Shown: positions 50,515 through 57,394 of the stretch, piece by piece | Layout: each line of letters starts with the position of its first letter | Position numbering within the stretch: position 1 is the stretch's first letter | Source: JACVRW01 sp963734365 | GTDB lineage: Bacteria; Actinomycetota; Thermoleophilia; Solirubrobacterales; Thermoleophilaceae | Direction of reading: 5' to 3' | DNA: 64,000 nucleotides | Assembly: GCA_963734365.1 (NCBI GenBank) | Contig: CAVTGV010000004.1 | Coordinates: 186,001 to 250,000, forward strand | The notes under the pieces: model-generated | What the model was told of the DNA's origin: nothing | The model's input: only the letters and a program-made list of their open reading frames with translations | Database searches by the model: none | Made by a program: the position numbers and the translations under genes

Positions 50515-52415
50515 GCTGGCAGGCGTCCTCCTTCGTGCTCCTGGCGCTGGCGCTCGCCGTCGGCTTTGCCTGGTACGAACGCGACAAGCCGCCGGCCCGC
50601 GTGGTGGCCCTGGTGGCGGCCATGGCCGCGCTCGCGGTGGTGGGGCGCCTGGCCTTCGCGGCGATACCCAACGTCAAGCCCACCACGGACATCGTGCTGT
50701 TCGCCGGCTACGCGCTCGGCGCGGTGCCGGGCTTCGTGGTGGGAGCGGTCACGGCGATCGTGTCCAACATCTTCCTGTCCCAGGGTCCGTGGACCGCGTG
50801 GCAGATGGCGGGCTGGGGCGCCGTGGGCGTGGCGGGCGCGCTGCTCGCCCGAGCGCTGCGCGGACGTGAGCCCAACCGCTTCGTTCTGGCCGCCGTGTGC
50901 GGACTCGCGGGGCTCGTGTTCGGCGCGTGGATGGACGTCTACCAGTGGACGCTCACCGGGCGACAGGATCTCGACTCCTACCTCGTGGTGGCGGGCAGCT
51001 CGCTGCCCTACAACGTGGCCCATGCGGTGGGCAACGTCGTCTTCTGCCTGCTGATCGGGCCGCTGTTCATCCGCGCGCTGCGGCGCTACCGCCGGCGGCT
51101 CGAGGTGAGCTGGCGGCCGGCGCCGGCCACGATCGGGGCGGCCGTGACGGTGCTCGCTCTGTTCGCGCTGCTCCCGGCCGCCGCCGGAGCCGCCACGCCG
51201 AGCCAGCGCGCCGAGCGCTACCTCCTGCGAGCTCAGAACGCGGACGGTGGCTTCGGGGCAGCGCCGCGGCAGCGCTCGAGCCCCCTCTACAGCGGCTGGA
51301 CGGCCCTCGGCCTCGCCGCCGGGGGCCACAATCCGCGCGACGTGGCCCGCGGCCGGGGCCGTTCGCTCGCCGGGTACGTCAAACGCAGCCTGCGCGGAGT
51401 CCGTGATGTCGGTGAGATCGAGCGCACAGTGCTGGTGCTGCGGGCGGCCGGACTCGACCCGCGCAGCGTGGGACGTCGCGACCTGATCACGGAGATCCAG
51501 CGGCGGCGCCGCGGCAACGGCTCGATCGCCGGCTTCGTGAGCTACACCACCTTCGGGATCCTGGCCATTCGTGCGGCCGGCGAAGCGGTGGGCTCGGCCA
51601 CCCTGCGCTGGCTGCTCGGGGCCCAGAACGGCGACGGCGGCTTCGGCGTGGCTCCCGCGTCGGGCAGCGACAGCGATATGACCGGAGCCGTGCTCCAGGT
51701 GCTCGCCGTGACCGGCCGGGCACGGAGCCGGGCCTCGCGGCGCGCCGTGGCCTACCTGCGCGACAACCAGGGTTCCGACGGCGGCTTCGGCCAGATGCAG
51801 GGCCGCAGCGCCAACGCCCAGTCCACGGCCTACGCCGTGCAGGGTCTCCTGGCCGTTGGTGCCGCGCGCCGCTCGGTGGCCCGCGGGCTCGCGTATCTGG
51901 TGCGGCTGCAGCGCCGGGACGGCAGCATCGCCTACTCGTCCACGAGCAGCCAGACCCCGGTGTGGGTCACGGCCCAGGCGCTGATGGCGCTCCGGCGCGC
52001 ACCGCTGCCGCTCGAGGCCGTGCCCAGGGAGCGGCGGCCGGCCGAGACGGCCGCGGCGGCCCCGTCCGCGCCGAGCTCTCCAGAGTCTCCCGCGGCGACC
52101 GCCCCGAGCGAGACGGCGGGCGGCAAGGAGCCCTCAGCTCGCGCCGGAGCCGGGGGCGGGGCGGCCGCCCCCGCCGGCCCGGACGCGCCCGCGGGGGCCG
52201 CTACGGCCGCGGAGGCCAAGCGCAACGCTGCGCCACGGGAGGGCGGTTTGACCCTCGACCCCGCTCCGGACGCCGCCCCCACGAGCGCGGAAGACGGCGG
52301 TGGAGGAGTGCCGGCCGTGCTCGTGATCTCCGCTCTGGCCGCGCTCGCGGGCGTGCTCTGGCTCTTCCGGCGTCGCCTGCGCCGGCTCGTGGGGCGCCGG
52401 CCGGCGCCGTCCTGA
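50511..52415 (+). CDS. ECF S-component fused to an extracellular alpha/alpha-barrel repeat domain
   Basis: 634 aa. Residues ~1-200: six membrane helices of an ECF substrate-binding subunit (TTDIVLFAGYALGAVPGFVVGAVTAIVSN, GPWTAWQMAGWGAVG, GAWMDVYQWTLTG). Another hydrophobic segment (~205-227) ends AAAGAA. Residues ~230-510 hold repeats of prenyltransferase/squalene-cyclase type (LLRAQNADGGFGAAP, LLGAQNGDGGFGVAP, LRDNQGSDGGFGQMQ, LVRLQRRDGSIAYSS), the fold of the alpha domain of intrinsic factor. A ~90-residue Ala/Pro/Gly linker and a C-terminal membrane helix (VPAVLVISALAALAGVLWLF) with an Arg tail follow. Proposed membrane-tethered B12 trap that hands ligand to its own S-component. Confidence 0.85.
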   Translation: MSWQASSFVLLALALAVGFAWYERDKPPARVVALVAAMAALAVVGRLAFAAIPNVKPTTDIVLFAGYALGAVPGFVVGAVTAIVSNIFLSQGPWTAWQMAGWGAVGVAGALLARALRGREPNRFVLAAVCGLAGLVFGAWMDVYQWTLTGRQDLDSYLVVAGSSLPYNVAHAVGNVVFCLLIGPLFIRALRRYRRRLEVSWRPAPATIGAAVTVLALFALLPAAAGAATPSQRAERYLLRAQNADGGFGAAPRQRSSPLYSGWTALGLAAGGHNPRDVARGRGRSLAGYVKRSLRGVRDVGEIERTVLVLRAAGLDPRSVGRRDLITEIQRRRRGNGSIAGFVSYTTFGILAIRAAGEAVGSATLRWLLGAQNGDGGFGVAPASGSDSDMTGAVLQVLAVTGRARSRASRRAVAYLRDNQGSDGGFGQMQGRSANAQSTAYAVQGLLAVGAARRSVARGLAYLVRLQRRDGSIAYSSTSSQTPVWVTAQALMALRRAPLPLEAVPRERRPAETAAAAPSAPSSPESPAATAPSETAGGKEPSARAGAGGGAAAPAGPDAPAGAATAAEAKRNAAPREGGLTLDPAPDAAPTSAEDGGGGVPAVLVISALAALAGVLWLFRRRLRRLVGRRPAPS

Positions 52416-52575
52416 CCCCCTCGTACGCGAGTACCGCCAACAGCAAGCCACCCGCCGGCCCCCATCCCGGCGGTCGCGGTGGACAGTATGAGTAAAACCA
52501 GCAGCGTCATGGGTAGTAGGCCGGCGGAAATGAAGGTTTTCTGGGGCCTTGCACCCAGCTGATCGGGGGGAAGCA
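52416..52575. other. Intergenic gap after the B12 operon
   Basis: 160 nt between the S-component fusion and the PAP2 gene. Contains AT-richer sequence (ATGAGTAAAACCAGCAGC; AATGAAGGTTTTCTGG) that may hold the PAP2 promoter. No terminator, riboswitch or convincing ORF recognised. Confidence 0.5.
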
Positions 52576-53379
52576 ATGGCAGGGCGCGACTACGGGCGGG
52601 CGGTACCCCTTCTGGATGCTCGTCCTGGCGGACCGGCTGCGCGCTTCGCGGGCCGGTTGCGGGGCCGGCATCCAGTGGCGGTGTTCGTCGCCGCACTCTT
52701 GCTCGGCTTCACCGTCCTCGGCCTGATCTCCATTGCGCTCGGGCTCGTGGTTACCGACGTTCTGCTGCACAGCGGTGGCCTGGGCCGCACCGACAACAGC
52801 ACGGTGAGGTCCATCGTCGCCGAGCGCACGCCGTTCCTCACGGATGCCTCGGAGGTGGGCTCGAGCCTCGGCGGGGCACCGCTGCTGCCGATTCTGGTGG
52901 GCGTGGTCGCACTCGTGTGCGCGTTTCTACGCAAGTGGCGGATCGCCGCCTTCGCGGTATTCGTCCTGGTGGTCGAATCGGCCACCTATCGCGTCACCTC
53001 GCTGGTCGTGCCGCGCGATCGTCCCCACGTTCATCGGCTCGAGGACCTGCCGGCGGACGCGAGCTATCCCTCCGGTCACACGGCGGCGTCCATCGCGGTC
53101 TACATCGGCCTTGTCTTGCTACTGACCTCGACCTTCCCGAGCCGAGCTCTGCGCGTGTCGGCCTGGACAGCGGCGATCGTGATCCCGGTGTTCGTCGCCC
53201 TGGCTCGCATGTACCGCGGAATGCACCATCCCCTCGACGTGGCTGGCGGGCTCGTCATCGGGATCGGCGCGCTGCTGGTGATCCTGTTCGCTTGTCGCGC
53301 GGCGGGCGTCGCACACGAAACGCGGAGCCTGGTCGCAGCACGGTCCGGAGGTGCGCGCCGCGCCGAGCCGGTCGCATGA
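52576..53379 (+). CDS. PAP2-family membrane phosphatase
   Basis: 267 aa, five to six membrane helices. Phosphatase motifs: VPRDRPHVHRL (first, R/K-X6-RP-type), YPSGHTAAS (second) and ARMYRGMHHPLDV (third, with catalytic His and Asp). Dephosphorylates lipid phosphates such as undecaprenyl pyrophosphate or phosphatidic acid at the membrane. GGGGGAAG lies before the ATG. A 38-aa frame is coupled to its stop. Confidence 0.88.
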   Translation: MAGRDYGRAVPLLDARPGGPAARFAGRLRGRHPVAVFVAALLLGFTVLGLISIALGLVVTDVLLHSGGLGRTDNSTVRSIVAERTPFLTDASEVGSSLGGAPLLPILVGVVALVCAFLRKWRIAAFAVFVLVVESATYRVTSLVVPRDRPHVHRLEDLPADASYPSGHTAASIAVYIGLVLLLTSTFPSRALRVSAWTAAIVIPVFVALARMYRGMHHPLDVAGGLVIGIGALLVILFACRAAGVAHETRSLVAARSGGARRAEPVA

Positions 53380-53492
53380 AGCCGCGGTCATCGCCCCACC
53401 GGAACGAGGTCAGCAAGTTCCAGTTCAAGGTCAAGGTCGAGGCAGGCGCACTCAACGTGTGCGTCCCCCGACGGGATAAGGAGACGATCTAG
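53376..53492 (+). CDS. Possible 38-aa protein between PAP2 and DUF1206 genes
   Basis: Starts by ATGA overlap with the PAP2 stop and ends one base into the GTG of the DUF1206 gene. Sequence is basic with VSKFQFKVKVEAGALNVCVP, an alternating beta-like pattern unlike the Arg/Ala frames that arise by chance here. The exact join to both neighbours is the main evidence. Function unknown. Confidence 0.45.
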   Translation: MKPRSSPHRNEVSKFQFKVKVEAGALNVCVPRRDKETI

Positions 53493-54355
53493 TGCGCCAG
53501 GACCTAAGCGAAAGCGCCCCGGACGTCAGCGCCGCCGGCGCCCCGATCCGGCAGGCACAGTCGAAGGGCGACGACTTCGCTCGCACCCGCACGTTCGAGT
53601 GGCTGGCACGTGCCGGCCTCGCCGCGCGCGGCGTCATCTACGCCGTCATTGGTGTCCTCGCAATCAAGGTCGCCCTCGGCGAAGGCGGCGAGACCACGAA
53701 CCAGAACGGGGCGCTCACCGAGATCGCGAAGCAGCCCTTCGGCAAGGTGCTGCTCATCCTCATGGCCGTCGGCCTGGCCGGCTACTCGATCTGGCGGTTC
53801 GTGCGGGCCGCCATCGGTCACGGAGTGGAGACCACCGACGACACCAAGGAGCGGATCGACAGCCTCGTCAGCGGGATCGGTTACGCCGCGCTGTGCATCA
53901 CCGCGGTCGCGATCATCGTGGGATCGGGCGGGGGCGGCTCGGGTAGCCCGGACAAGGCGACGGGCGGCGTCCTCGGCTGGCCCGCCGGCCAGTTTCTCGT
54001 CGCCGTGGGGGGATTGATCGTGATCGGCGTCGGCTTCCAGGAGGGCTACAAGGCAATCACGAAAAGCTTCCTCGAGGACGCCAAGACCGGGGAGATGAGC
54101 GAGAGCGTCGAGCGGGGGTACACGGCGCTGGGGTTCTTTGGGCACCTGGCGCGCATGGTGGTGTTCGTGCTGATCGGCTACTTCTTCATCCGGGCGGCAA
54201 TCGATTACAACCCGGACAAGGCGGTGAGCCTGGACGGTGCGCTGGCCGCCGTCGGCCAGGCGTCCTACGGGCCGATTCTCCTGGGCATCGTGGCGGCCGG
54301 CCTGATCGGCTTTGCCGCCTTCTCGATCGCCAACGCACGCTACCGGAGGGTGTAG
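53492..54355 (+). CDS. DUF1206 membrane protein
   Basis: 287 aa. Three repeats of a two-helix unit: WLARAGLAARGVIYAVIGVLAIKVAL, VSGIGYAALCITAVAIIV and FGHLARMVVFVLIGYFFIRAAIDY, each with the R(A/G)xxY core of DUF1206. Common in actinobacteria; role unknown. GTG start. Ends convergent to the decayed 59-aa gene. Confidence 0.92.
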   Translation: MRQDLSESAPDVSAAGAPIRQAQSKGDDFARTRTFEWLARAGLAARGVIYAVIGVLAIKVALGEGGETTNQNGALTEIAKQPFGKVLLILMAVGLAGYSIWRFVRAAIGHGVETTDDTKERIDSLVSGIGYAALCITAVAIIVGSGGGGSGSPDKATGGVLGWPAGQFLVAVGGLIVIGVGFQEGYKAITKSFLEDAKTGEMSESVERGYTALGFFGHLARMVVFVLIGYFFIRAAIDYNPDKAVSLDGALAAVGQASYGPILLGIVAAGLIGFAAFSIANARYRRV

Positions 54356-54377
54356 GCGCGCACACGCGTTTCCGGCG

Positions 54378-54557
54378 TCAGCGCGTGTACCTGACGAGCT
54401 CCTCGCGTTCTGTTCCGCCGGAGACGTCGACCGCGAGAACGGCCTGCCCGCTCCCCTTGGGCCTCAATGCCGTCGGCGATCATCTTCGTCTTGTTGGTGA
54501 CCTCGCGAGCAGGGCGGCCCCCGCGGCCAGCTTCAGGGTCAGAGTCGTGTTGCTCAT
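54378..54557 (-). pseudogene. Short ORF with two compensating frameshifts
   Basis: ATG 54557 has GGACGGGAG upstream and begins NTTLTLKLAAGAALLA. The frame then stops early, but a -1 shift leads into REVTNKTKMIADGIEAQG and a +1 shift at the C4 run (54453-54456) returns to the first frame, SGQAVLAVDVSGGTEREELVRYTR, ending at TGA 54378-54380 (59 aa in all). The joined product reads as a normal protein. Family unknown. Confidence 0.5.
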
Positions 54558-54659
54558 GCTCCCGTCCTTTCGTTGATGGGAGCTGTTGATTTGCCACTTG
54601 TCGCAGACCGAGATGAACGCGCCCTGAGAGCTCTACGTTGTACTCACGGCGGCTACGGC

Positions 54660-54843
54660 GGCAACGGCGTCCCGCGCGCCGGACGCGTAGCCATCGGTAG
54701 GCGTGGGCCTCGAGTTCGAACTCTGCCTGCCGGTTGTCGAGCGGGTGCACGTCGGCCGAGAAGAGGTCGACCAGGGCGTCTGCGTCCGCTGGGTCGTCGA
54801 GCGCGAGCGTGACCGTTGCCGCTTGCCGCCCATCTACTCGTTG
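54660..54843 (-). pseudogene. Remnant resembling the C-terminal end of an alpha-amylase/trehalose synthase family protein
   Basis: Directly after, and in frame with, the MpsC-like stop codon the sequence reads RQAATVTLALDDPADADALV...FSADVHPLDN and FELEAHAYRWLRV. The last part matches the beta-sandwich ending (E-L-x-A-Y-x-Y-R-W-L/F-R-V) of GH13 enzymes such as trehalose synthase. No start codon precedes it and Arg-rich noise follows. Either a gene fragment or an unrelated small domain; low confidence. Confidence 0.35.
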
Positions 54844-55215
54844 TCACGCCGTCCCGCCCGGGCCCGTATCTCTCTCAACGGGCGCCAGTGTGAAGACCTG
54901 GATCGCCACGTCGGCCCGTACGTCGCTATCGCTCAGGAGGGCCGCCACTCTTCGCCCGAGTGCCTCCTCCACACTCGCGATCAGGTCGTGGCGCATCGAC
55001 TTCTGCAGCCGGTCGCGAACCTGCCTGATCTGGTCATCCATTCCGCGGGCGACCAGGTTGCGTTCCGTGGTGGTCAGCGCGCCGCCCAGCAGGACGATCA
55101 CGGCATCCTGGCTGATGATCGTCTTGGCCGCCGTCGGACCGCGTCCTGCGTGCTCGCGGAGAATCTGTACGCACGCCCTGGAGATCGTCGCGGCCGCGGT
55201 TTCGGTCGTAGACAA
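54844..55215 (-). CDS. DUF2294 (Na-translocating system protein MpsC-like)
   Basis: 123 aa. AATISRACVQILREHAGRGPTAAKTIISQDAVIVLLGGALTTTERNLVARG and VRDRLQKSMRHDLIASVEEALGRRVAALLSDSD are the conserved DUF2294 core, with the closing VAIQVFTLAP. DUF2294 is annotated as MpsC-like; its biochemical role is unclear. 12 nt downstream of the next upstream frame. Confidence 0.85.
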   Translation of the reverse strand: MSTTETAAATISRACVQILREHAGRGPTAAKTIISQDAVIVLLGGALTTTERNLVARGMDDQIRQVRDRLQKSMRHDLIASVEEALGRRVAALLSDSDVRADVAIQVFTLAPVERDTGPGGTA

Positions 55216-55227
55216 TGGTGCCGGCTC

Positions 55228-55599
55228 TCAGGAGCCGTTGCGCCGGACGTGAGCGAGGAGCTCCGCTCCCTCGTTGATGCTTTGGACAGCGTCGGCCAGC
55301 CCGCGCCCTACGGCCGGTGACCGTGAGGACGGCGATCGACCGGGCTCTGACGGCGGAGTGACGTCGGCCGGGACGATGGCCACCGTCGCGTGGAGCGTCA
55401 GGAGCCGGAGGCCCAGGACGCGCGCCAGGATCGACGCCTCGACAAGCGCTCCGCCGGAGAGCCGCGTCCTGCGGCCGGCCAGTACCAGCCGGCTGCGCAG
55501 AACGCTGACCTCGCGATCCTCACGAATCTCCGGCCCCTTCCCCGCGACGCCGCAACGACGAGATCCCGGCGCTCGCCGCCGTGAGGGCGGCCAAGCCAC
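55228..55599 (-). pseudogene. Unrecognised, probably frameshifted ORF
   Basis: The frame opens inside the preceding gene and lacks a plausible start of its own; a GTG overlapping the upstream stop (GTGA at ~55521) is in another frame. The stretch GALVEASILARVLGLRLLTLHATVAI (55375-55456, read in parts) has a hydrophobic spacing somewhat like the GvpA/GvpJ core; this is only an impression. Ends VQSINEGAELLAHVRRNG. Likely a damaged gene in the same run as the MpsC-like gene. Confidence 0.4.
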
Positions 55600-55738
55600 C
55601 GGTGGCGATCAGACCACCCTTGATGGCCTTGCCCGATCCGCCGCTCGGCAGCTTCTTCACCCCTTTCGGGACGTCGAGCGAGTCGCCGACCGATTCCACA
55701 ACGCGTTGCAGTTGACTCTTCCTGTTGAAGATCCCCAT
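55520..55738 (-). CDS. Small protein with a hydrophobic Gly/Ala segment
   Basis: 72 aa, beginning GIFNRKSQLQRVVESVGDSLD, then VKKLPSGGSGKAIKGG and a hydrophobic stretch LIATGGLAALTAASAGISSLRRR. Similar short proteins with AALTAASA-SSLRRR endings occur widely in actinobacteria; no function known. AT-rich start region has a good purine stretch (GGAGGC) upstream. Probably first gene of the run with the two downstream frames. Confidence 0.75.
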   Translation of the reverse strand: MGIFNRKSQLQRVVESVGDSLDVPKGVKKLPSGGSGKAIKGGLIATGGLAALTAASAGISSLRRRGEGAGDS

Positions 55739-55752
55739 CAGATTGCCTCCGT

Positions 55753-56655
55753 TCAGCGCTTGGCGCGAGACGCCTTGTTGATCGCGTCGACGAGCTCCGC
55801 CTTGCTCATGTTGGTCCGGCCCTCGATCCCGATACCGGCCGCCAGCTCCACCAGCTCCGGCTTGTTGTAGGACTCCAGGCTGCCGTTCGTCGGGGTGCGC
55901 CGGAGCTCGCGCGCGGTGTCCTTCGCCGCCGTCTTCGCGTGCGCGCGGATCTCCTCCGCGGCCTTGACCTGGGCCTCGGCGTCACCGGCCTGCTGCTCTG
56001 CTTCGCTGGCGAGCTGTTGGGCCTGGCGCTGCGCCTCGTCGGCGGCGGCACGTGCCGCTTCGGCTGCTTCGTCGGCCAGCCGTCTGGCGTCCGCCAGTTT
56101 CTCGGTCGCTTCCTCGACGAGCTCCTCGGCGTGCTGCTGGGCCTCTGCGGCCTCCTGCTGAGCCTGCTCGTTCTCGTCCTCGACCTCGGCCTGGACTTCC
56201 TCCTGCTCCTCTTCGGCATCCGCCTCGGCGGCCTGCCGCTCACGCGCCACGGCCTCCTCGGCCGCCCTCCGGGCCTCGTCGACCCGCTGCTTTGTTTCCT
56301 GAGCGGTCTCCCGCTCGACTTCCTTCATGCGGGCCCGGCCACGCTCACTCACCTCGCTTGCGTGCTCGGAGGCCTCCTTGGACTCCTGCGCGGCTTCGAT
56401 CGCGCGCTCCTCCGCCTCGCGAGCCTGCTCCGCGGCTTCGCGGGCGCGCTTCATGCGGACCTCCACCGAGTCGCCGCCGGGAGCGGCGTCGGCCAATGCC
56501 GCGCTCACCTTCCGCCGGCGGTCGCGGGCACCTGCCCTGGCGGACTCGGCCGCGTCCTCGACCGCTTCCACAGGCTTGCGCGCTCGGGAGAGCAACCAGG
56601 CGCCGTTGGACGGCATCTCCTGCAAACCCTCTCGCATCCGTTCCGACAAGGACAT
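55753..56655 (-). CDS. Long coiled-coil protein with C-terminal Rho_N domain
   Basis: 300 aa from ATG 56655 (MSLSERMREGLQ), which has GAGAGG upstream; a start at 56706 would run through the operators. Residues ~75-235 are almost pure charged heptads (Glu/Ala/Gln/Arg), a long coiled coil. The last ~35 residues (NGSLESYNKPELVELAAGIGIEG, NMSKAELVDAI) are a Rho_N/SAP-like nucleic-acid-binding unit. It may be an architectural or stress protein. Divergent from a TetR regulator that probably controls it. Confidence 0.85.
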   Translation of the reverse strand: MSLSERMREGLQEMPSNGAWLLSRARKPVEAVEDAAESARAGARDRRRKVSAALADAAPGGDSVEVRMKRAREAAEQAREAEERAIEAAQESKEASEHASEVSERGRARMKEVERETAQETKQRVDEARRAAEEAVARERQAAEADAEEEQEEVQAEVEDENEQAQQEAAEAQQHAEELVEEATEKLADARRLADEAAEAARAAADEAQRQAQQLASEAEQQAGDAEAQVKAAEEIRAHAKTAAKDTARELRRTPTNGSLESYNKPELVELAAGIGIEGRTNMSKAELVDAINKASRAKR

Positions 56656-56678
56656 CTTTCCTACCTCTCTGGCGACGT

Positions 56679-56747
56679 TAGACATTGATGAGTCTAGATA
56701 AGACACTAGCGTCTCGTCAAGCGAACCTTTACACTAGCGACGAGACG
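56679..56747. promoter_or_regulatory. Divergent operator region between coiled-coil and TetR genes
   Basis: Contains the dyad TAGAC-N8-GTCTA (56679-56696), two direct copies of ACACTAGCG (56703-56711 and 56731-56739) and the inverted pair CGTCTCGTC / GACGAGACG (56710-56718 and 56739-56747). The region is AT-rich relative to its surroundings. Dense repeats between divergent starts fit binding sites for the TetR protein. Confidence 0.6.
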
Positions 56748-56750
56748 ACG

Positions 56751-57326
56751 ATGTCCCAGCCTGCCCCCAGACCGGCTTTGCAGCAGCGCGTAGCCGCGGC
56801 GATTCTCGATGGCGCGGCGCGGATGTTCGCGGTGGAGGGAGAGCAGGCGAGCATGAACGACATCGCGGCCGCAGCCGGAGTGGCCCGGGCCACCGTCTAC
56901 CGCTATTTCCCGAACCGCCAGGCGTTGCTCGACGAGCTGGCGCTCGCCGCGGTCAGCGACGCGGATGCACGGCTGGAGTCGGCCAGGATCGACGAGGTGG
57001 ACCCCGAAGAGGGCGTAGTCCGGGCGGTGCGGGCCCTCGTCGACGTAGGGGACTCCTTCGTGCTCCTGGCGCGCGGGCGGAGCCGATCCGATGCCGGCCG
57101 GTTCGAGCGCAGTCTCAGCCGGCCTCTGCGTCAGCTGTTCGAGCGCGGCCAGGCCACCCGGGACATCCGTGGCGACATCACCAGCGCGCGCCTGACCGAG
57201 TCGCTCATCGGCCTGATCGTCGGAGTGCTGATGTCCAACCCGCCGCTCGGCAAGGAGGACCAGATCGCCACGATCACGGCGCTCTTCCTCGATGGGGCCC
57301 GCGCTCGGGGTCCGCGTCCTTCGTGA
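56751..57326 (+). CDS. TetR-family regulator
   Basis: 191 aa from ATG 56751. HTH domain: AAAILDGAARMFAVEGEQASMNDIAAAAGVARATVYRYFPNRQALLDEL (residues ~15-62), followed by an all-helical ligand domain ending LFLDGARARG. Likely represses itself and the divergent coiled-coil gene. The stressosome genes follow directly, so it may also influence them. Confidence 0.9.
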   Translation: MSQPAPRPALQQRVAAAILDGAARMFAVEGEQASMNDIAAAAGVARATVYRYFPNRQALLDELALAAVSDADARLESARIDEVDPEEGVVRAVRALVDVGDSFVLLARGRSRSDAGRFERSLSRPLRQLFERGQATRDIRGDITSARLTESLIGLIVGVLMSNPPLGKEDQIATITALFLDGARARGPRPS

Positions 57327-57394
57327 AGCCGCTTCAGCCCGCCACTGCCGTATCCCCGCGCGACGCTGCCAATCCCACATCTCAGGAGAAGCCC

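Noticed and set aside
52416..52516. Minus-strand hydrophobic mini-ORF starting near 52516 (TLLVLLILSTATAGMGAGGWL)
   Set aside because: It runs into Arg-rich sequence antisense to the S-component gene; no ribosome-binding site or sensible end. Probably chance.
55375..55456. Gas vesicle (GvpA/GvpJ) gene
   Set aside because: Only a loose hydrophobic resemblance; the start, the preceding helix and every other gas-vesicle gene are missing, so it is not called as such.
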